Positions 42,193 to 52,152 of a stretch of DNA of 64,000 bases are shown one piece after another. The position numbers and the translations under genes were made by a program. Positions within the stretch are counted from its first letter, which is position 1, and every line of letters starts with the position of its first letter. The DNA is from Pandoraea aquatica (GTDB lineage Bacteria; Pseudomonadota; Gammaproteobacteria; Burkholderiales; Burkholderiaceae). Location of the stretch: positions 1,232,497 through 1,296,496 of the forward strand of contig NZ_CABPSN010000001.1 of the NCBI RefSeq assembly GCF_902459565.1. The letters are read 5' to 3'. Under the pieces are notes generated by a model, which did not search any database, was not told where the DNA came from, and saw only the letters and a list, made by a program, of their open reading frames with translations.

Positions 42193-42646
42193 GGCAAGCC
42201 GTCCGCCCTCGGGGAAGTCTCTTCGCCTGGCCGACCGCCTCGGGAATCAAGCCATGCACGCCACATGGCCCCGGCACGCCCGATGCCTATCCCCTCGCCG
42301 GGAGCGCCCCGGGTGCGGACGGATTGCACCAGTGACCGTCGTCTCAAGAGACGGATCGTGCGTTGGGAATATTCGGGGAGAGGATCATGCAAATGCGCCG
42401 CACCGGGCCTTGCGCCCTAAGTCCCTGCGTCAGGTCGCTCGCACCGGCGAGCCCGGCCAAGTCGGCCCGACGTCATCCCCGCGAACGATGTGCGAGTTGG
42501 CGGCACCGCCGGCATGACGCCGCCGGAGACCGTCGTCATGTCGCGCCGGGGCGAGCCTTGCGTTAAAGCGATTTGCGTCTGAAGTCTTCCCTCGTCAGGT
42601 GACTTCGTCTGCGACAGGCGCCCGCGAGTGCGGTGCGCCTGTTTTT
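42193..42646 (+). ncRNA. Candidate structured non-coding RNA of about 450 bases
   Basis: The stretch from 41890 to 42680 holds no convincing gene on either strand. Within it, a sigma-54-type promoter (42166-42182) and an intrinsic terminator (42614-42646) define a probable transcript. Hairpins visible inside include CGTC/GACG with hexaloop TCAAGA at 42340-42353 and GAAGTC/GACTTC at 42581-42606; the region is strongly GC-rich. The open frames here (for example 42128-42517) are Arg/Pro-rich and not protein-like. Start is estimated from the promoter (12 bases past GC). I recognise no known RNA family; existence as a transcript is inference. Confidence 0.45.
42614..42646 (+). terminator. Intrinsic terminator of the orphan transcript
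   Basis: ACAGGCGC pairs with GCGCCTGT around a 13-base loop and is followed by five T residues on the + strand. On the minus strand there is no T-run, so it is oriented for the + strand and not for glpK. Confidence 0.75.
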
Positions 42647-42680
42647 CTGTTCAGCTTGCTTCGGTTCAGCCAGCTTCCAT

Positions 42681-44183
42681 TCAACTTTCTTCCGCCCAGA
42701 CCTTCGCCGCACGCACTGCGCGCTGCCAACCCGCCACTGCGCACGTGACCTCGTCTTCGGAAAACTTGCGGGAAAAGCGTCGTTGCAATTGCCATTGACG
42801 CTGCAACGTATCGATGTCGGGCCAATACCCCACCGCCAGTCCCGCGAGGTACGCTGCGCCCGCGGCCGTCGTCTCGATCACCTTGGGACGCACCACGTCC
42901 GCGCCCAGCAAATCGGCCTGCCATTGCATCAGCAGATCGTTGGCCGCAGCGCCACCGTCGACACGCAATTCCGACACATGCAAACCGGCGTCGGCTTCCA
43001 TGGCGCGCAGCACATCGAGCGTCTGGAATGCAATGCTGTCGAGCGCCGCACGTGCCACGTGTGCGGCCGTGGTGCCTCGCGTTGCGCCGAACAGCGTGCC
43101 GCGCGCACGCGGCTGCCAGTGCGGTGCACCGAGTCCGGCGAATGCAGGCACGAGCACGACGCCGTCGGCATCGGGCACGCTGGTGGCAAGCGCTTCGACA
43201 TCGCGCGAATGGCGAATGATGCCCAGCCCGTCACGCAGCCATTGCACGACCGCGCCGCCGATGAAGATGCTGCCCTCCAACGCGTAATCGACCCGGTCGC
43301 CGATCTTCCAGGCCACCGTAGTGAGCAGGTTATGGCTCGACGCCTGCGGCTTGTCGCCGGTGTTCATCACCATAAAGCAGCCCGTGCCGTAGGTGTTCTT
43401 CACCATGCCCGGCGACAGACACATCTGCCCGAACAGCGCCGCCTGCTGATCGCCCGCGATCCCGGCGATCGGCACCGGAGCGGAGAACAGCGGCGTGGCC
43501 GTGTGTCCATAGACTTCGCTCGACGATCGGACGTCAGGCAGCATGCTGCGCGGCACATCGAGCAGCGCCAGCAGTTCGTCGTCCCATTCGAGCGAGTGGA
43601 TGTTGAAGAGCATCGTGCGCGACGCATTCGACACATCGGTGATGTGCAGCTTGCCGCCAGTCAGATGCCACACGAGCCAGCTATCGACGGTGCCAAACGC
43701 GAGATGCCCCGCGTCGGCCGCTTCGCGCGCGCCGTCGACGTTATCGAGAATCCAGCGGATCTTGCTGCCCGAGAAGTACGAATCGATGCGCAAACCGGTG
43801 CGCTGTGCGACGAGCGCCTCGTTGCCTTGCGCACGCAGCGCGTCGCAGAAATCGGCCGTGCGGCGATCCTGCCAGACGATGGCGTTATACACCGGCTCAC
43901 CCGTGCGACGATCCCACACGACGGTCGTCTCGCGCTGGTTCGTGATGCCGATGGCGGCGATATCGCTGCCACCGACACCGGCGTGGGTCAGCGCTTCAGC
44001 GGCGACACCGGCCTGCGTCGACCAGATTTCACGCGGATCGTGCTCGACCCAACCCGGATGCGGGTAGATCTGACGGAACTCCTTCTGCGCGGTCGCGACA
44101 ACATGACCGTCGCGATCGAACAGCAGCGCTCGGGAACTCGTCGTGCCCTGATCGAACGCGAGGATGTATGCGCCTCCTGCCAT
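42681..44183 (-). CDS. glpK: Glycerol kinase
   Basis: Phosphorylates glycerol to sn-glycerol 3-phosphate. The 500 residues have the FGGY kinase fold; motifs include [14 protein letters not shown] at the N-terminus, [22 protein letters not shown] and the C-terminal [13 protein letters not shown] signature. Residue counts match the usual ~500. The ATG at 44183 is preceded by AAGGAG; upstream starts are GC-rich and non-conserved. It lies downstream of glpD on the minus strand, separated by 71 bases. Confidence 0.97.
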   Translation of the reverse strand: MAGGAYILAFDQGTTSSRALLFDRDGHVVATAQKEFRQIYPHPGWVEHDPREIWSTQAGVAAEALTHAGVGGSDIAAIGITNQRETTVVWDRRTGEPVYNAIVWQDRRTADFCDALRAQGNEALVAQRTGLRIDSYFSGSKIRWILDNVDGAREAADAGHLAFGTVDSWLVWHLTGGKLHITDVSNASRTMLFNIHSLEWDDELLALLDVPRSMLPDVRSSSEVYGHTATPLFSAPVPIAGIAGDQQAALFGQMCLSPGMVKNTYGTGCFMVMNTGDKPQASSHNLLTTVAWKIGDRVDYALEGSIFIGGAVVQWLRDGLGIIRHSRDVEALATSVPDADGVVLVPAFAGLGAPHWQPRARGTLFGATRGTTAAHVARAALDSIAFQTLDVLRAMEADAGLHVSELRVDGGAAANDLLMQWQADLLGADVVRPKVIETTAAGAAYLAGLAVGYWPDIDTLQRQWQLQRRFSRKFSEDEVTCAVAGWQRAVRAAKVWAEES

Positions 44184-44254
44184 GGCATTCGTCTCCTTGA
44201 TACAGCTTATTTTTTGACCTGCTGTTGCGATATTGCGATGACGTCCGACGACGC

Positions 44255-45820
44255 TCAGGCCGCCATTTCCAGATGCTGAGCAAACCATCGCTCGACGCTG
44301 GCCGCGCCTTCCTTGCCGACGTGCAGACCGAGTTTGGTCCGTCGCCACAGGACGTCCTGCGCCGTGCGCGCCCACTCGTACTGCACGAGATAGCGCAGTT
44401 CGGCTTCATAGAGATCGCCGCAGATGCGGGTGCCGAGACCGTCGAGCGAGTTCGCGTCGCCCACCAGCACGTGCGTGCGCGTTCCGTAGGTGTGCGCGTA
44501 ACGATAGGCCAGCGACGAAGGCAGCCAGGGCATTTGCGCGCGCAGCGAAGTCTCGAACACCCCTGCGTCGGGCTCGGCCATATCGCCGCCCGGCAGCGGT
44601 GCACCCGCCGTCCAGTCGCCATGCGTGAAGCCCAGCGCACCATGCAGATGTGACATCGCTTCTTCCGCAAGACGCCGGTACGTCGTGATCTTGCCGCCGA
44701 ACACGGAGAGCAGCGGTGCGCGCGTGCCAGGGGCGTCGAGTTCGAGCTTGTAATCGCGCGTGACGGCCGACGGATTCGACACTTCCTCCTCCATCAGCGG
44801 ACGCACGCCCGCATACGTCCACACGACATCGGCGGGCACGATCGGCTTGGTGAAGTACTCGCTCGCCGACTTGCAGAGGTAAGCGATCTCGTCTTCATTG
44901 ATCTCGACCTTCGCGGGGTCGCCCAGGTATTCGAGATCGGTCGTGCCGATCAGCGTGAAATCGCGCTCGTACGGAATCGCAAAGATGATGCGCTTGTCGG
45001 GATTCTGGAAGATGTAGGCGTGGTCGTGATCGAACAGCTTGCGCGTGACGATGTGACTGCCCTTGACGTTGCGGATGCGATGCGTTGCCGGCTGACGCAG
45101 CACGTCGCCCAGCAAATGACCGACCCACGGCCCCGCTGCGTTGACGATGGCGCGCGCCCGCACGGTCTGACGCTCACCGTTGGTCGTCTCCAGTTGTGCC
45201 GTCCACGAGTGCTCGCCGCGCTCTGCCCCGACCAGACGCGTGCGCGTGAGGATGGTCGCGCCGCGTTCGGCAGCGTCCTGTGCGTTGAGCACGACCAGTC
45301 GCGCGTCCTGCACCCAACCGTCCGAATAGACGAAGCCGCGCGTGAGGTCCTGACGCAGCGGCGCCCCCGCGGGATGCTGACGCAGATCGATGCCGCGCGA
45401 ACCCGGCAGAATTTCGCGACGCGCCAGATGATCGTAAAGAAACAGCCCCGCGCGGATCATCCAGGCGGGACGCAGGTTCGGCATATGCGGCATGACAAAG
45501 CGCAGCGGCCACATGATGTGAGGGGCCGCACGCAGCAGCACTTCTCGCTCTTGCAGCGCTTTGCGGACCAGTCCGAATTCGTAGTACTCGAGATAGCGCA
45601 GACCGCCGTGGATCAGCTTGGTGCTGGCCGACGAGGTGTGCGATGCCAGATCGTCCTGCTCGACGAGCAACACGCGCAGGCCGCGACCGGCGGCGTCACG
45701 TGCGATGCCGGTGCCGTTAATGCCGCCGCCCACGACCAGCAAGTCATAAGGGGCGGAAATCGGGGCCGACGCCAAAGGGGCCGAGCCGTTGTCCGATGGC
45801 GTTTGAGCGGGTGTCTGCAC
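44255..45820 (-). CDS. glpD: Glycerol-3-phosphate dehydrogenase (FAD, respiratory)
   Basis: Oxidises glycerol 3-phosphate to dihydroxyacetone phosphate and feeds electrons to ubiquinone. The 521 residues start with the FAD-binding [20 protein letters not shown] and contain [19 protein letters not shown]. The GTG at 45820 has GGGAG eight bases upstream. A palindromic operator lies 68 bases before the start, so repression by the adjacent GlpR product is likely. Followed by glpK. Confidence 0.96.
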   Translation of the reverse strand: MQTPAQTPSDNGSAPLASAPISAPYDLLVVGGGINGTGIARDAAGRGLRVLLVEQDDLASHTSSASTKLIHGGLRYLEYYEFGLVRKALQEREVLLRAAPHIMWPLRFVMPHMPNLRPAWMIRAGLFLYDHLARREILPGSRGIDLRQHPAGAPLRQDLTRGFVYSDGWVQDARLVVLNAQDAAERGATILTRTRLVGAERGEHSWTAQLETTNGERQTVRARAIVNAAGPWVGHLLGDVLRQPATHRIRNVKGSHIVTRKLFDHDHAYIFQNPDKRIIFAIPYERDFTLIGTTDLEYLGDPAKVEINEDEIAYLCKSASEYFTKPIVPADVVWTYAGVRPLMEEEVSNPSAVTRDYKLELDAPGTRAPLLSVFGGKITTYRRLAEEAMSHLHGALGFTHGDWTAGAPLPGGDMAEPDAGVFETSLRAQMPWLPSSLAYRYAHTYGTRTHVLVGDANSLDGLGTRICGDLYEAELRYLVQYEWARTAQDVLWRRTKLGLHVGKEGAASVERWFAQHLEMAA

Positions 45821-45887
45821 GTCGTCACTCCCAGCGATGGGGGTTAAGTCAGGGAAAGTTCGGAAATGTTCGCTTTGATGCGCTTAA

Positions 45888-45905
45888 ATGTTCGTTTACG
45901 AACAT
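45888..45905. promoter_or_regulatory. Palindromic GlpR-type operator
   Basis: ATGTTCG-TTTA-CGAACAT is a perfect inverted repeat of the GlpR class (E. coli GlpR recognises TTCG/CGAA half-sites). Further half-sites ATGTTCG at 45866 and CATTCGAAT at 45908 flank it. It sits in the 170-base region between glpD and the glpR gene. Confidence 0.8.
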
Positions 45906-45990
45906 CAACATTCGAATTCTAACAGATCACGCGTCATGAGTTTCGAATTCGCACATTTCATCGGATCGATGCGCGAATTCGCGTGGACGA

Positions 45991-46824
45991 TCAGTCTGCG
46001 ACGTGAATCAACGTGCCGGCCTCGGCGATCACTGCGTCCATGCTTGCGGGCACCGGGCGATCGGTGAACAGCGCGTCGACCTGAGAGAGATGCCCCAGTC
46101 GCACCAGCGCCGGACGTCCGAACTTGCTGTGATCGGCCGCCAGAAACACCGTGCGCGACTGCGCGATGATGGCCTCGGCCACACGCACTTCGCGGTAATC
46201 GAAGTCGCGCAGCGTGCCGTCGGCATCGATGGCGGAGATACCGACGATGCCGAAGTCGACCTTGAACTGGCGGATGAAATCGAGCGTGGCCTCGCCCGTC
46301 ACCCCCTGATCCCGGGCGCGCACCACGCCGCCCGTGACGATGACTTCCGCGTCGGCGTAGCCACTCATCATGGCCGCCACGTGCAGGTTGTTCGTAATGA
46401 CGCGCAGCCCCCGGTGACGCGACAACGCCCGCGCGACGGCTTCCGTCGTGGTGCCCAGGTTAATGAAGAGGGAGGCGTGATCGGGGATTTGCTCGGCGAG
46501 ACGCACCGCGATGCGGCGCTTTTCGTCGGCCAGTTGCGTTTGACGGGCGTCGTACGCTTCGTTCTCCGCGCCGCCGGGCAGGCCGACGCCGCCGTGATAG
46601 CGGCGCACCCATTTGCGCTCGGCGAGGAAGTTGATGTCACGCCGGATGGTTTGCGGCGTGACGTCGAAGCGCGCAGCGAGTTCGTCGACTGTGAGAAAGC
46701 CGTCGCGGCGCACTGCGTCGAAAAGCGACTGTTGACGTGGGTTCAGCGACGCCTGGCCAGCGTCGCCAGCCGCGACCGGACCTTCGGAGACATCGACGGA
46801 TTCGGCGGATTCGGTATGAGACAT
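45991..46824 (-). CDS. glpR: DeoR-family glycerol-3-phosphate regulon repressor
   Basis: Repressor of 277 residues. The N-terminal DeoR helix-turn-helix is LNPRQQSLFDAVRRDGFLTVDELAARFDVTPQTIRRDINFL, followed by the sugar-phosphate-binding DeoRC domain with NLGTTTEAVARAL, ITNNLHVA and the C-terminal AADHSKFGR. It would release DNA on glycerol 3-phosphate. The start is ATG 46824, though a longer frame exists. It lies just upstream of glpD on the same strand and can autoregulate via the operator at 45888. Confidence 0.93.
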   Translation of the reverse strand: MSHTESAESVDVSEGPVAAGDAGQASLNPRQQSLFDAVRRDGFLTVDELAARFDVTPQTIRRDINFLAERKWVRRYHGGVGLPGGAENEAYDARQTQLADEKRRIAVRLAEQIPDHASLFINLGTTTEAVARALSRHRGLRVITNNLHVAAMMSGYADAEVIVTGGVVRARDQGVTGEATLDFIRQFKVDFGIVGISAIDADGTLRDFDYREVRVAEAIIAQSRTVFLAADHSKFGRPALVRLGHLSQVDALFTDRPVPASMDAVIAEAGTLIHVAD

Positions 46825-46939
46825 CGGCACGCACGCGCAAAGAAAAAGCATCGCGCAGCCCGGCTGGCCGCGCGTTCGCCGTCATGATACCCCGCCGTTG
46901 TATGACACCGCCGTGACCGGCGTGTGACCGGTCACGCCC

Positions 46940-47443
46940 TCAAAGGCATTGGCGTACTGCGTCGGCGAGCGATTGCGGACCGGTCGAGCCGAGATAGAGC
47001 GAGCCCTCGCTACCCGGCTTGCGCGGTGCGAGGTCGAGGATGGCGAGAATGCCGTCGTCGTTCGAGGAGAGTTCAAGGGTCTGGCCCGTGCCCGCCTTCA
47101 CCCGTTGCAAACGCGCGTAAGGCACTTGCTTCTTCCACAGCCGGGCCGTGCAGGCGCTCACGCGCGCGAAAGCCTTCTTCGAGGATCCCTGCCAGACGGC
47201 GCCGTTGCCCCGCGCGTCGTCGATGGTGTCGCGGTAGGCGGGCAACGTCTCGACTTTGACGTGCTCCGGCGCGACATCGGCAACGCTGCCCACGGGCGGA
47301 TCGTCATGCGCGGCGACGGGTGCCGTTTGCGCGCACCCGGCGAGCAGCGCAGCGAATGTCAGGCCCGCTGCGGCAAGCGCGCTTGCCACACGACGCTTCG
47401 CCCCGCGCGCCGTGTCGGAATTCGTGTTGATGCCCCGGTCCAT
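46940..47443 (-). CDS. Predicted lipoprotein, unknown function
   Basis: 167 residues; signal with lipobox LTFAALLAGCAQ, then a short polar region and a beta-rich C-terminal part (VETLPAYRDTIDDARGNGAVW, KAGTGQTLELSSNDDGILAILDL) that ends in a Cys. I recognise no family. GGAG lies six bases before the ATG at 47443; the frame continues upstream but without signal-peptide character. Its only Cys pair besides the lipobox (C in SACTAR and C-terminal C) might form a disulfide. Stands alone between glpR and a divergent glycerate kinase gene. Confidence 0.65.
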   Translation of the reverse strand: MDRGINTNSDTARGAKRRVASALAAAGLTFAALLAGCAQTAPVAAHDDPPVGSVADVAPEHVKVETLPAYRDTIDDARGNGAVWQGSSKKAFARVSACTARLWKKQVPYARLQRVKAGTGQTLELSSNDDGILAILDLAPRKPGSEGSLYLGSTGPQSLADAVRQCL

Positions 47444-47944
47444 TGCCCCGCTCCACACATGCTGGTATCTGATCACGGCGCGAGATGGTGCGGTGGCCAG
47501 AGGATGTCTTGATGCATCCGTGCGAAGCCGTCGCGCGCGCCGTCTTGGTCTTGTTGGTTGGCCTGACGTCCCGAATACCGCTAAATCGCGATCCGCTGGA
47601 CGACCGGCCCGGTACGCACCCACACATGTCCCGCACATTGATTCCACGGGCTTTGTAGCCTATCGGGCGGCGCACCGTCAGTTGGCGCTCATCTTACTCG
47701 CGTTATTCATAGCATGGCAATTCGCGCAATGCGCGCAGGCCCGAATCGCGTATATTGCTGGTTTCTGTCACACTCGCCGCACCGCCTCGCGCCCCACCCG
47801 GCAGCGAGACAGCGTGTGCCCTGCCACCGGTTTGCGGACAACTCACCGCCTCGCCGGAACGCCATAAGCGATAACAACAAGCGCATAGCGAGCACACGTG
47901 ACGCCAGCCAACCCGTTTCACTTTTTGCGACTGTCCCGATTTCC
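47444..47944. other. Intergenic region between divergent lipoprotein and glycerate kinase genes
   Basis: About 500 bases without a supportable gene. It must hold the promoters for both flanking genes; a TATATT box at 47751-47756 is the best -10 candidate for the + strand, but no good -35 is visible. I see no repeats, terminators or known RNA elements. Confidence 0.5.
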
Positions 47945-49096
47945 ATGTCCAGCAATGCGCAAGCCCCGATCATCGTCATCGCCCCCGATTCGTTCAAAGG
48001 TTCGCTGAGCGCGCCTGAAGTGGCGCAAGCCATCGCCGCCGGCATCGCCCGCGTGCTGCCGCAGGCCGATCTGCGTTTGCGCCCGATGGCCGACGGTGGC
48101 GAAGGTACGCTCGACGCCCTGCTCTCCGCTGGCGGGCGTCGCGTGCCGCTGTCCGTGCGTGGCGCGGGCAAGGCGTCGGTGACGGCCGAGTACGGCGTCA
48201 TGCCCGACGGCACCGGCGTGCTGGAAAGCGCCAACGTGGTGAGCATTACCGACCCGGTCGGCATGCAGACGCCGGTGGCCGAGCGCTCGACGGTCGGCCT
48301 TGGCGAGTTGCTGCGTGCGCTGCTCGATACCGGTGCGCGCCGCGTGCTGATCGGTCTGGGCGGCAGCAGCACGAACGATGGCGGTGCGGGTCTGCTCGTT
48401 GGCCTCGGTGCGCGTTTGCTCGACGAAGCCGGCGAAGAAGTGCAACCGGTCCCGGCTGCGCTGCATCGCGTGGCGTCGATCGATCTGAACGGGCTCGACG
48501 CACGCCTGAAGGATTGCGAACTGGTCGCCATGTCGGACGTCAACAATCCGCTGAACGGTCAACAAGGCGCGACGGCTATCTTCGGCCCGCAGAAGGGCGT
48601 GAGCGAAACGCAGGTCGAGCCGCTCGACCGCGCCATCGCCCACTTCGCCGGACACGCTCACCGCGCGTTCAACGCCAGCGAGGCCGCGAGCCGCGCGGGC
48701 GCGGGTGCCGCCGGGGGTTTGGGCTTCGCGCTGCATCTGCTGGGTGCGCAGTTCCGCTCCGGCGCGGAAGTCGTGGCCGAGCGCGTGGGACTGCCGCAAG
48801 CGGTGGAAGGTGCCGACTGGCTGATCACCGGCGAAGGTCGCAGCGACGGTCAGACGCTCTCAGGCAAAACGCCGATGATCGCGGCGCAGGTCGCTATCAA
48901 GGCAGGTGCCACGGCATCGCTTCTCTCGGGGGCCATCGACCGCACGGCGCTGGAGAGTCTGTCGCGTGTCTTCTCCGGCTGCTTCTCGCTGACGTTCGGT
49001 CCGACGACGCTGGAGAAAGCCATTGCCGACGCCGCCGGTCTGCTGACCGATAGCGCCGAACAGATGGCACGGTTGCGTTACACGCACAAGGGTTGA
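47945..49096 (+). CDS. Glycerate 2-kinase (GarK/GlxK family)
   Basis: Kinase phosphorylating D-glycerate to 2-phosphoglycerate, 383 residues. Family blocks are IAPDSFKGSLSAPEVAQAIAAGI at the start, RPMADGGEGTLDALL, the glycine-rich GLGGSSTNDGGAG and TGEGRSDGQTLSGKTP. The ATG at 47945 is used; the upstream frame has no support. It feeds glyoxylate/glycerate into glycolysis. Ends nine bases before the stop of the convergent LysR gene. Confidence 0.93.
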   Translation: MSSNAQAPIIVIAPDSFKGSLSAPEVAQAIAAGIARVLPQADLRLRPMADGGEGTLDALLSAGGRRVPLSVRGAGKASVTAEYGVMPDGTGVLESANVVSITDPVGMQTPVAERSTVGLGELLRALLDTGARRVLIGLGGSSTNDGGAGLLVGLGARLLDEAGEEVQPVPAALHRVASIDLNGLDARLKDCELVAMSDVNNPLNGQQGATAIFGPQKGVSETQVEPLDRAIAHFAGHAHRAFNASEAASRAGAGAAGGLGFALHLLGAQFRSGAEVVAERVGLPQAVEGADWLITGEGRSDGQTLSGKTPMIAAQVAIKAGATASLLSGAIDRTALESLSRVFSGCFSLTFGPTTLEKAIADAAGLLTDSAEQMARLRYTHKG

Positions 49097-49105
49097 GCGC
49101 AGGGA

Positions 49106-49999
49106 TCAGGCGATCCGTGCCCGTAGACGTGGCGCGGCAAAGTCGAGAAACGCACGCAGCTTCAGGGGCAACGGCGTTTGCCCCTTGTGCACCAGATTGA
49201 CGGGAAGCGGGGCGGCTTCGAAGTGGTCCAGCACCACCCGCAGCGCACCCTCACGCACGGCTTGCGCCACCTGATACGACAGCACTCTCACGAAACCCAC
49301 ACCCAGGACCGCTGCCGAGATCGCCGCTTCGGCGGTGTTCACCGCGAGCCGCGAGCGAATCGGCACCGATTGCCCGGTTCGCCCCTCGCCAAACTCCCAC
49401 GCACGCCGCGACGCCAGCACCTCGAACGTAATGCACGCCTGACCGGTGAGGTCGTGCGGCTGCTTCGGTTCGCCATGCGTCGCAAGATATTCCGGGCTGG
49501 CACAGACAACGCGTCGCACGTTCCCGATGCTTGACGCCACCATCGAGCTGTCCGGTAAGTGACCGATGCGCAGTGCCACGTCCGCCTGCTCGTCCATCAG
49601 ATGCACGACGCGGTCGGTCAACAGAAGACTGACGTCGATCTCCGGGTACTGCGCGAGGAACTCCGCCACGACCGGCAGCACGTGCAGTCGACCGAACACG
49701 ACGGGCGCGGTCAGCACCAGTTCACCTTTCGGCGTTGCATATTCCCCGGTCGCCGTGCGCTCCGCTTCACCGATCTCTTCGAGAATTCTGCGACACGCGG
49801 CCACGTACGCACTGCCTGCTTCGGTCAGCGATAACTGACGCGTCGTGCGATGCAGCAGTCGCGTTTTCAGATGCGCTTCCAGCTCCCCGACTTTACGACT
49901 GACGGTCGCGAGCGGCATGCCGAGCGCGCGTGCCGCCGCCGACAAACTGCCCGCATCGACCACCGCGATCAGGATCGACATGGATTCGAGTCGATTCAT
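49106..49999 (-). CDS. LysR-family regulator
   Basis: LysR-type regulator, 297 residues, with N-terminal HTH (MSILIAVVDAGSLSAAARALGMPLATVSRKVGELEAHL) and a CrgA/DsdC-like effector domain from about 90 (GELVLTAPVVFGRLHVLPVV). The ATG at 49999 is favoured over a TTG at 50011. It is divergent from the MFS exporter at 50155, with 155 bases between, so it probably regulates that gene. Confidence 0.92.
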   Translation of the reverse strand: MNRLESMSILIAVVDAGSLSAAARALGMPLATVSRKVGELEAHLKTRLLHRTTRQLSLTEAGSAYVAACRRILEEIGEAERTATGEYATPKGELVLTAPVVFGRLHVLPVVAEFLAQYPEIDVSLLLTDRVVHLMDEQADVALRIGHLPDSSMVASSIGNVRRVVCASPEYLATHGEPKQPHDLTGQACITFEVLASRRAWEFGEGRTGQSVPIRSRLAVNTAEAAISAAVLGVGFVRVLSYQVAQAVREGALRVVLDHFEAAPLPVNLVHKGQTPLPLKLRAFLDFAAPRLRARIA

Positions 50000-50154
50000 G
50001 GACCCTACCAAATTTTGGAAAGATAATTCCTGATCTTGATGGATTCTCTACGTAGATGCAACCACGTAATGTCGAGGCCAGAGCGCGGTGAGGCATGGTC
50101 GTCTCCTGACACAAGCCCCTCGCGCACCGTTCATCGTCATTTCAGGAGCGCATC

Positions 50155-51405
50155 GTGTCCCCGTCCAATCCCCCAGCCAGCCCTACCACCCCGCCGCCGC
50201 ATGCGGCACATGAAATCGCCTCGCGCAGCAAGATCGTGATGATGGGTGTGATTGCCGGTGCGGTCGTCACCAACATCTACTGCACGCAGCCGATTCTGCC
50301 GTTGATTGCCGCGGACATGCGCGTCGATCTCGGGACGGTGGACCTCGTCGCGGCCGCCGCGTTGCTTGGCTTCTCCGTCGGGCTCGCGTTGTTGCTGCCG
50401 CTGGGCGACCGGTACGACCGTCGCAAACTCGTGCTCGTGCAAATTGCGCTGGCCTTCTGCTTCGCACTGGCCGCGACATTCGCACCGGGCATTGGGGCGT
50501 TGATTGGCGCATCGTTCGGTCTGGGTATCGTGTGCTGCGTGCCGCAGCAACTGGTACCGTTCGCCGCCGTCATGTCCCAGCCCAGTCAGCGCGGCCGGGC
50601 GGTCGGCACCGTCGTGAGCGGCATCATGATCGGCATTCTGCTCGGACGAACGATTGCGGGCATTGTCGGTGAAGGGTTCGGATGGCGCGCCGTCTATGGC
50701 GTGGAAGCCGCCTTCATGATCCCGGTGTGGATCGCCGCCGCGATGTTGTTGCCGAAGGGTCGTCCGAGCACGGACCTGTCTTATGGCCGTCTGTTGGCGT
50801 CGTTGTGGCCGTTGGCGCGCGACCATCGTCCCCTGCGCGAGTCGATGACGGTTCAGGCGCTGCTCTGGGCGTGCTTCAACGCGTTCTGGGTGAATCTGGC
50901 GGCGCTGCTCGCCGACGGCCCGTGGCATCTCGGCAGTGCGTGGGCCGGTGCGTTTGGCATCATCGGTGCGGCCGGTGCGTTCGCTGCGTCATTCGGCGGA
51001 CGCGCCACCGACAAGCTCGGCCCGCGCGGTGTGATCGGCGTGAGCATCGGCATCGTCACGCTCAGCTACGTGCTGCTCGGGGGCGCGAACCTCTCGCTGG
51101 CGTGGCTCGTGATCGGAGTGATCGTGCTCGACATCGGCGTGCAGGCGGGTCTCGTCTCCAACCAGACGCGCGCCTTCGCCGTCGACCCGAAAGCGCAGGG
51201 CCGCATCAATAGCCTGTACATGACGGCGACCTTCTTCGGCGGCGCAGTGGGCGCGACGGTAAGCGGTTGGCTGATGGCGCGTTTCGGATGGACGGGCGTT
51301 GTGAGTCTGGGCATTGCACTCGGCGCGCTGGCCCTCGCGCTTCACTGGCTGGGCGGATTGCGCGGCACAACCACATCACCGGACGACAGCGTTTCAACGT
51401 TGTAA
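50155..51405 (+). CDS. MFS transporter (DHA1-type)
   Basis: Major facilitator of 416 residues, twelve membrane helices, resembling YnfM/arabinose-efflux-like exporters. Helix 1 block is IVMMGVIAGAVVTNIYCTQPIL; the loop 2-3 motif is LGDRYDRRKLVLV, and the sixth helix lies in YGVEAAFMIPVWIAAAML. The GTG start has CAGGAG seven bases upstream. Controlled probably by the divergent LysR. Its last 64 bases overlap the convergent NmrA-like gene. Confidence 0.9.
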   Translation: MSPSNPPASPTTPPPHAAHEIASRSKIVMMGVIAGAVVTNIYCTQPILPLIAADMRVDLGTVDLVAAAALLGFSVGLALLLPLGDRYDRRKLVLVQIALAFCFALAATFAPGIGALIGASFGLGIVCCVPQQLVPFAAVMSQPSQRGRAVGTVVSGIMIGILLGRTIAGIVGEGFGWRAVYGVEAAFMIPVWIAAAMLLPKGRPSTDLSYGRLLASLWPLARDHRPLRESMTVQALLWACFNAFWVNLAALLADGPWHLGSAWAGAFGIIGAAGAFAASFGGRATDKLGPRGVIGVSIGIVTLSYVLLGGANLSLAWLVIGVIVLDIGVQAGLVSNQTRAFAVDPKAQGRINSLYMTATFFGGAVGATVSGWLMARFGWTGVVSLGIALGALALALHWLGGLRGTTTSPDDSVSTL

Positions 51406-52139
51406 AGCACAGGCATCTGGTGTCGCCACCGACGCCAGACACCGTCTTGCGTGATCAGGTCGGCCATGAAGTGGGCAACGTTGATACGACTCGTCTTGCC
51501 CGCGTCGAACAGCGCACTTCGGATTGGCGACGGGTGCGCTTCGTACCCGGTGACGTCGGCGTGATCGACAAGACTGTCCGGACGCACCACCGTCCATTCG
51601 ATGGCCGGATCGTGACGACCGATTTCGACGCGCAGCACGTCCGAAGCGGCCTCGTTGTCGGCGTGTGGCGGAAGCAGCAGGCGAACCGCGCCGATGACGC
51701 ACCGCTGCGCGAACGATACCGGCTCGACAAGATCGCGGTTACGGTTGCCGGAGGTGTTCATCAGCACGAAGCGAACCGCCGATGCCCGGCCGCTGACCTT
51801 GATGGCGTGGCACAAACGCCGCGTCGCTTCGGTGACGAGTCGACGCGGTTCGCCGTAAATGCCCTTGAGGGTGAGGTTGTGCCCGAGACACGACGCCACT
51901 GCGTCGCAACCGGCAACGTGGTCGGCCAACGCGCCGTCGCTCAGATCGAGCACGTTGGCCTGCACGAGCGACAGTTGAGCGTGACCTGTCAGCGCCTCAA
52001 GCGCCTCAAGCGACTCGCGCGAGCGCACAATCGCCCGCACGTGCCAGCCCCGCGTGAGCAGTTGCTGCACGAGGAGTCGGCCTGTCGCGCCCGTCGCACC
52101 GACGACCAGCGCCGTGCCTAGGGTGTGGACGGACGTCAT
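51342..52139 (-). CDS. NAD(P)-binding protein, NmrA/atypical SDR family
   Basis: 265-residue protein with the Rossmann fingerprint VVGATGATGRLLVQQLL at residues about 11-27. The remaining sequence matches NAD(P)H-binding (SDR atypical/NmrA-like) proteins used as regulators or reductases: VLDLSDGALADHVAGCDAVASCLG and FVLMNTSGN. The YxxxK catalytic motif of classical SDRs is not obvious. Its C-terminal 20 or so residues are encoded antisense to the MFS gene end. Starts 14 bases after the stop of prpD on the same strand, so it may be part of the prp transcript. Confidence 0.85.
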   Translation of the reverse strand: MTSVHTLGTALVVGATGATGRLLVQQLLTRGWHVRAIVRSRESLEALEALTGHAQLSLVQANVLDLSDGALADHVAGCDAVASCLGHNLTLKGIYGEPRRLVTEATRRLCHAIKVSGRASAVRFVLMNTSGNRNRDLVEPVSFAQRCVIGAVRLLLPPHADNEAASDVLRVEIGRHDPAIEWTVVRPDSLVDHADVTGYEAHPSPIRSALFDAGKTSRINVAHFMADLITQDGVWRRWRHQMPVLYNVETLSSGDVVVPRNPPSQ

Positions 52140-52152
52140 GCCGCTCGTCCCC

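Noticed and set aside
42363..42430. Possible glycine riboswitch (GGGAGAGG followed by GCACCG)
   Set aside because: The conserved GCCGAAGG core and paired aptamer layout are missing, and no glycine gene is downstream.
42128..42517. 129-codon open frame in the orphan intergenic region
   Set aside because: Arg/Pro/Ser-rich composition without hydrophobic core, no ribosome-binding site, and it spans the predicted sigma-54 promoter.
42193..42646. CsrB/RsmZ-like sRNA suggested by about a dozen GGA motifs
   Set aside because: The count is only slightly above that expected for this length and GC content, and most GGA are not in hairpin loops.
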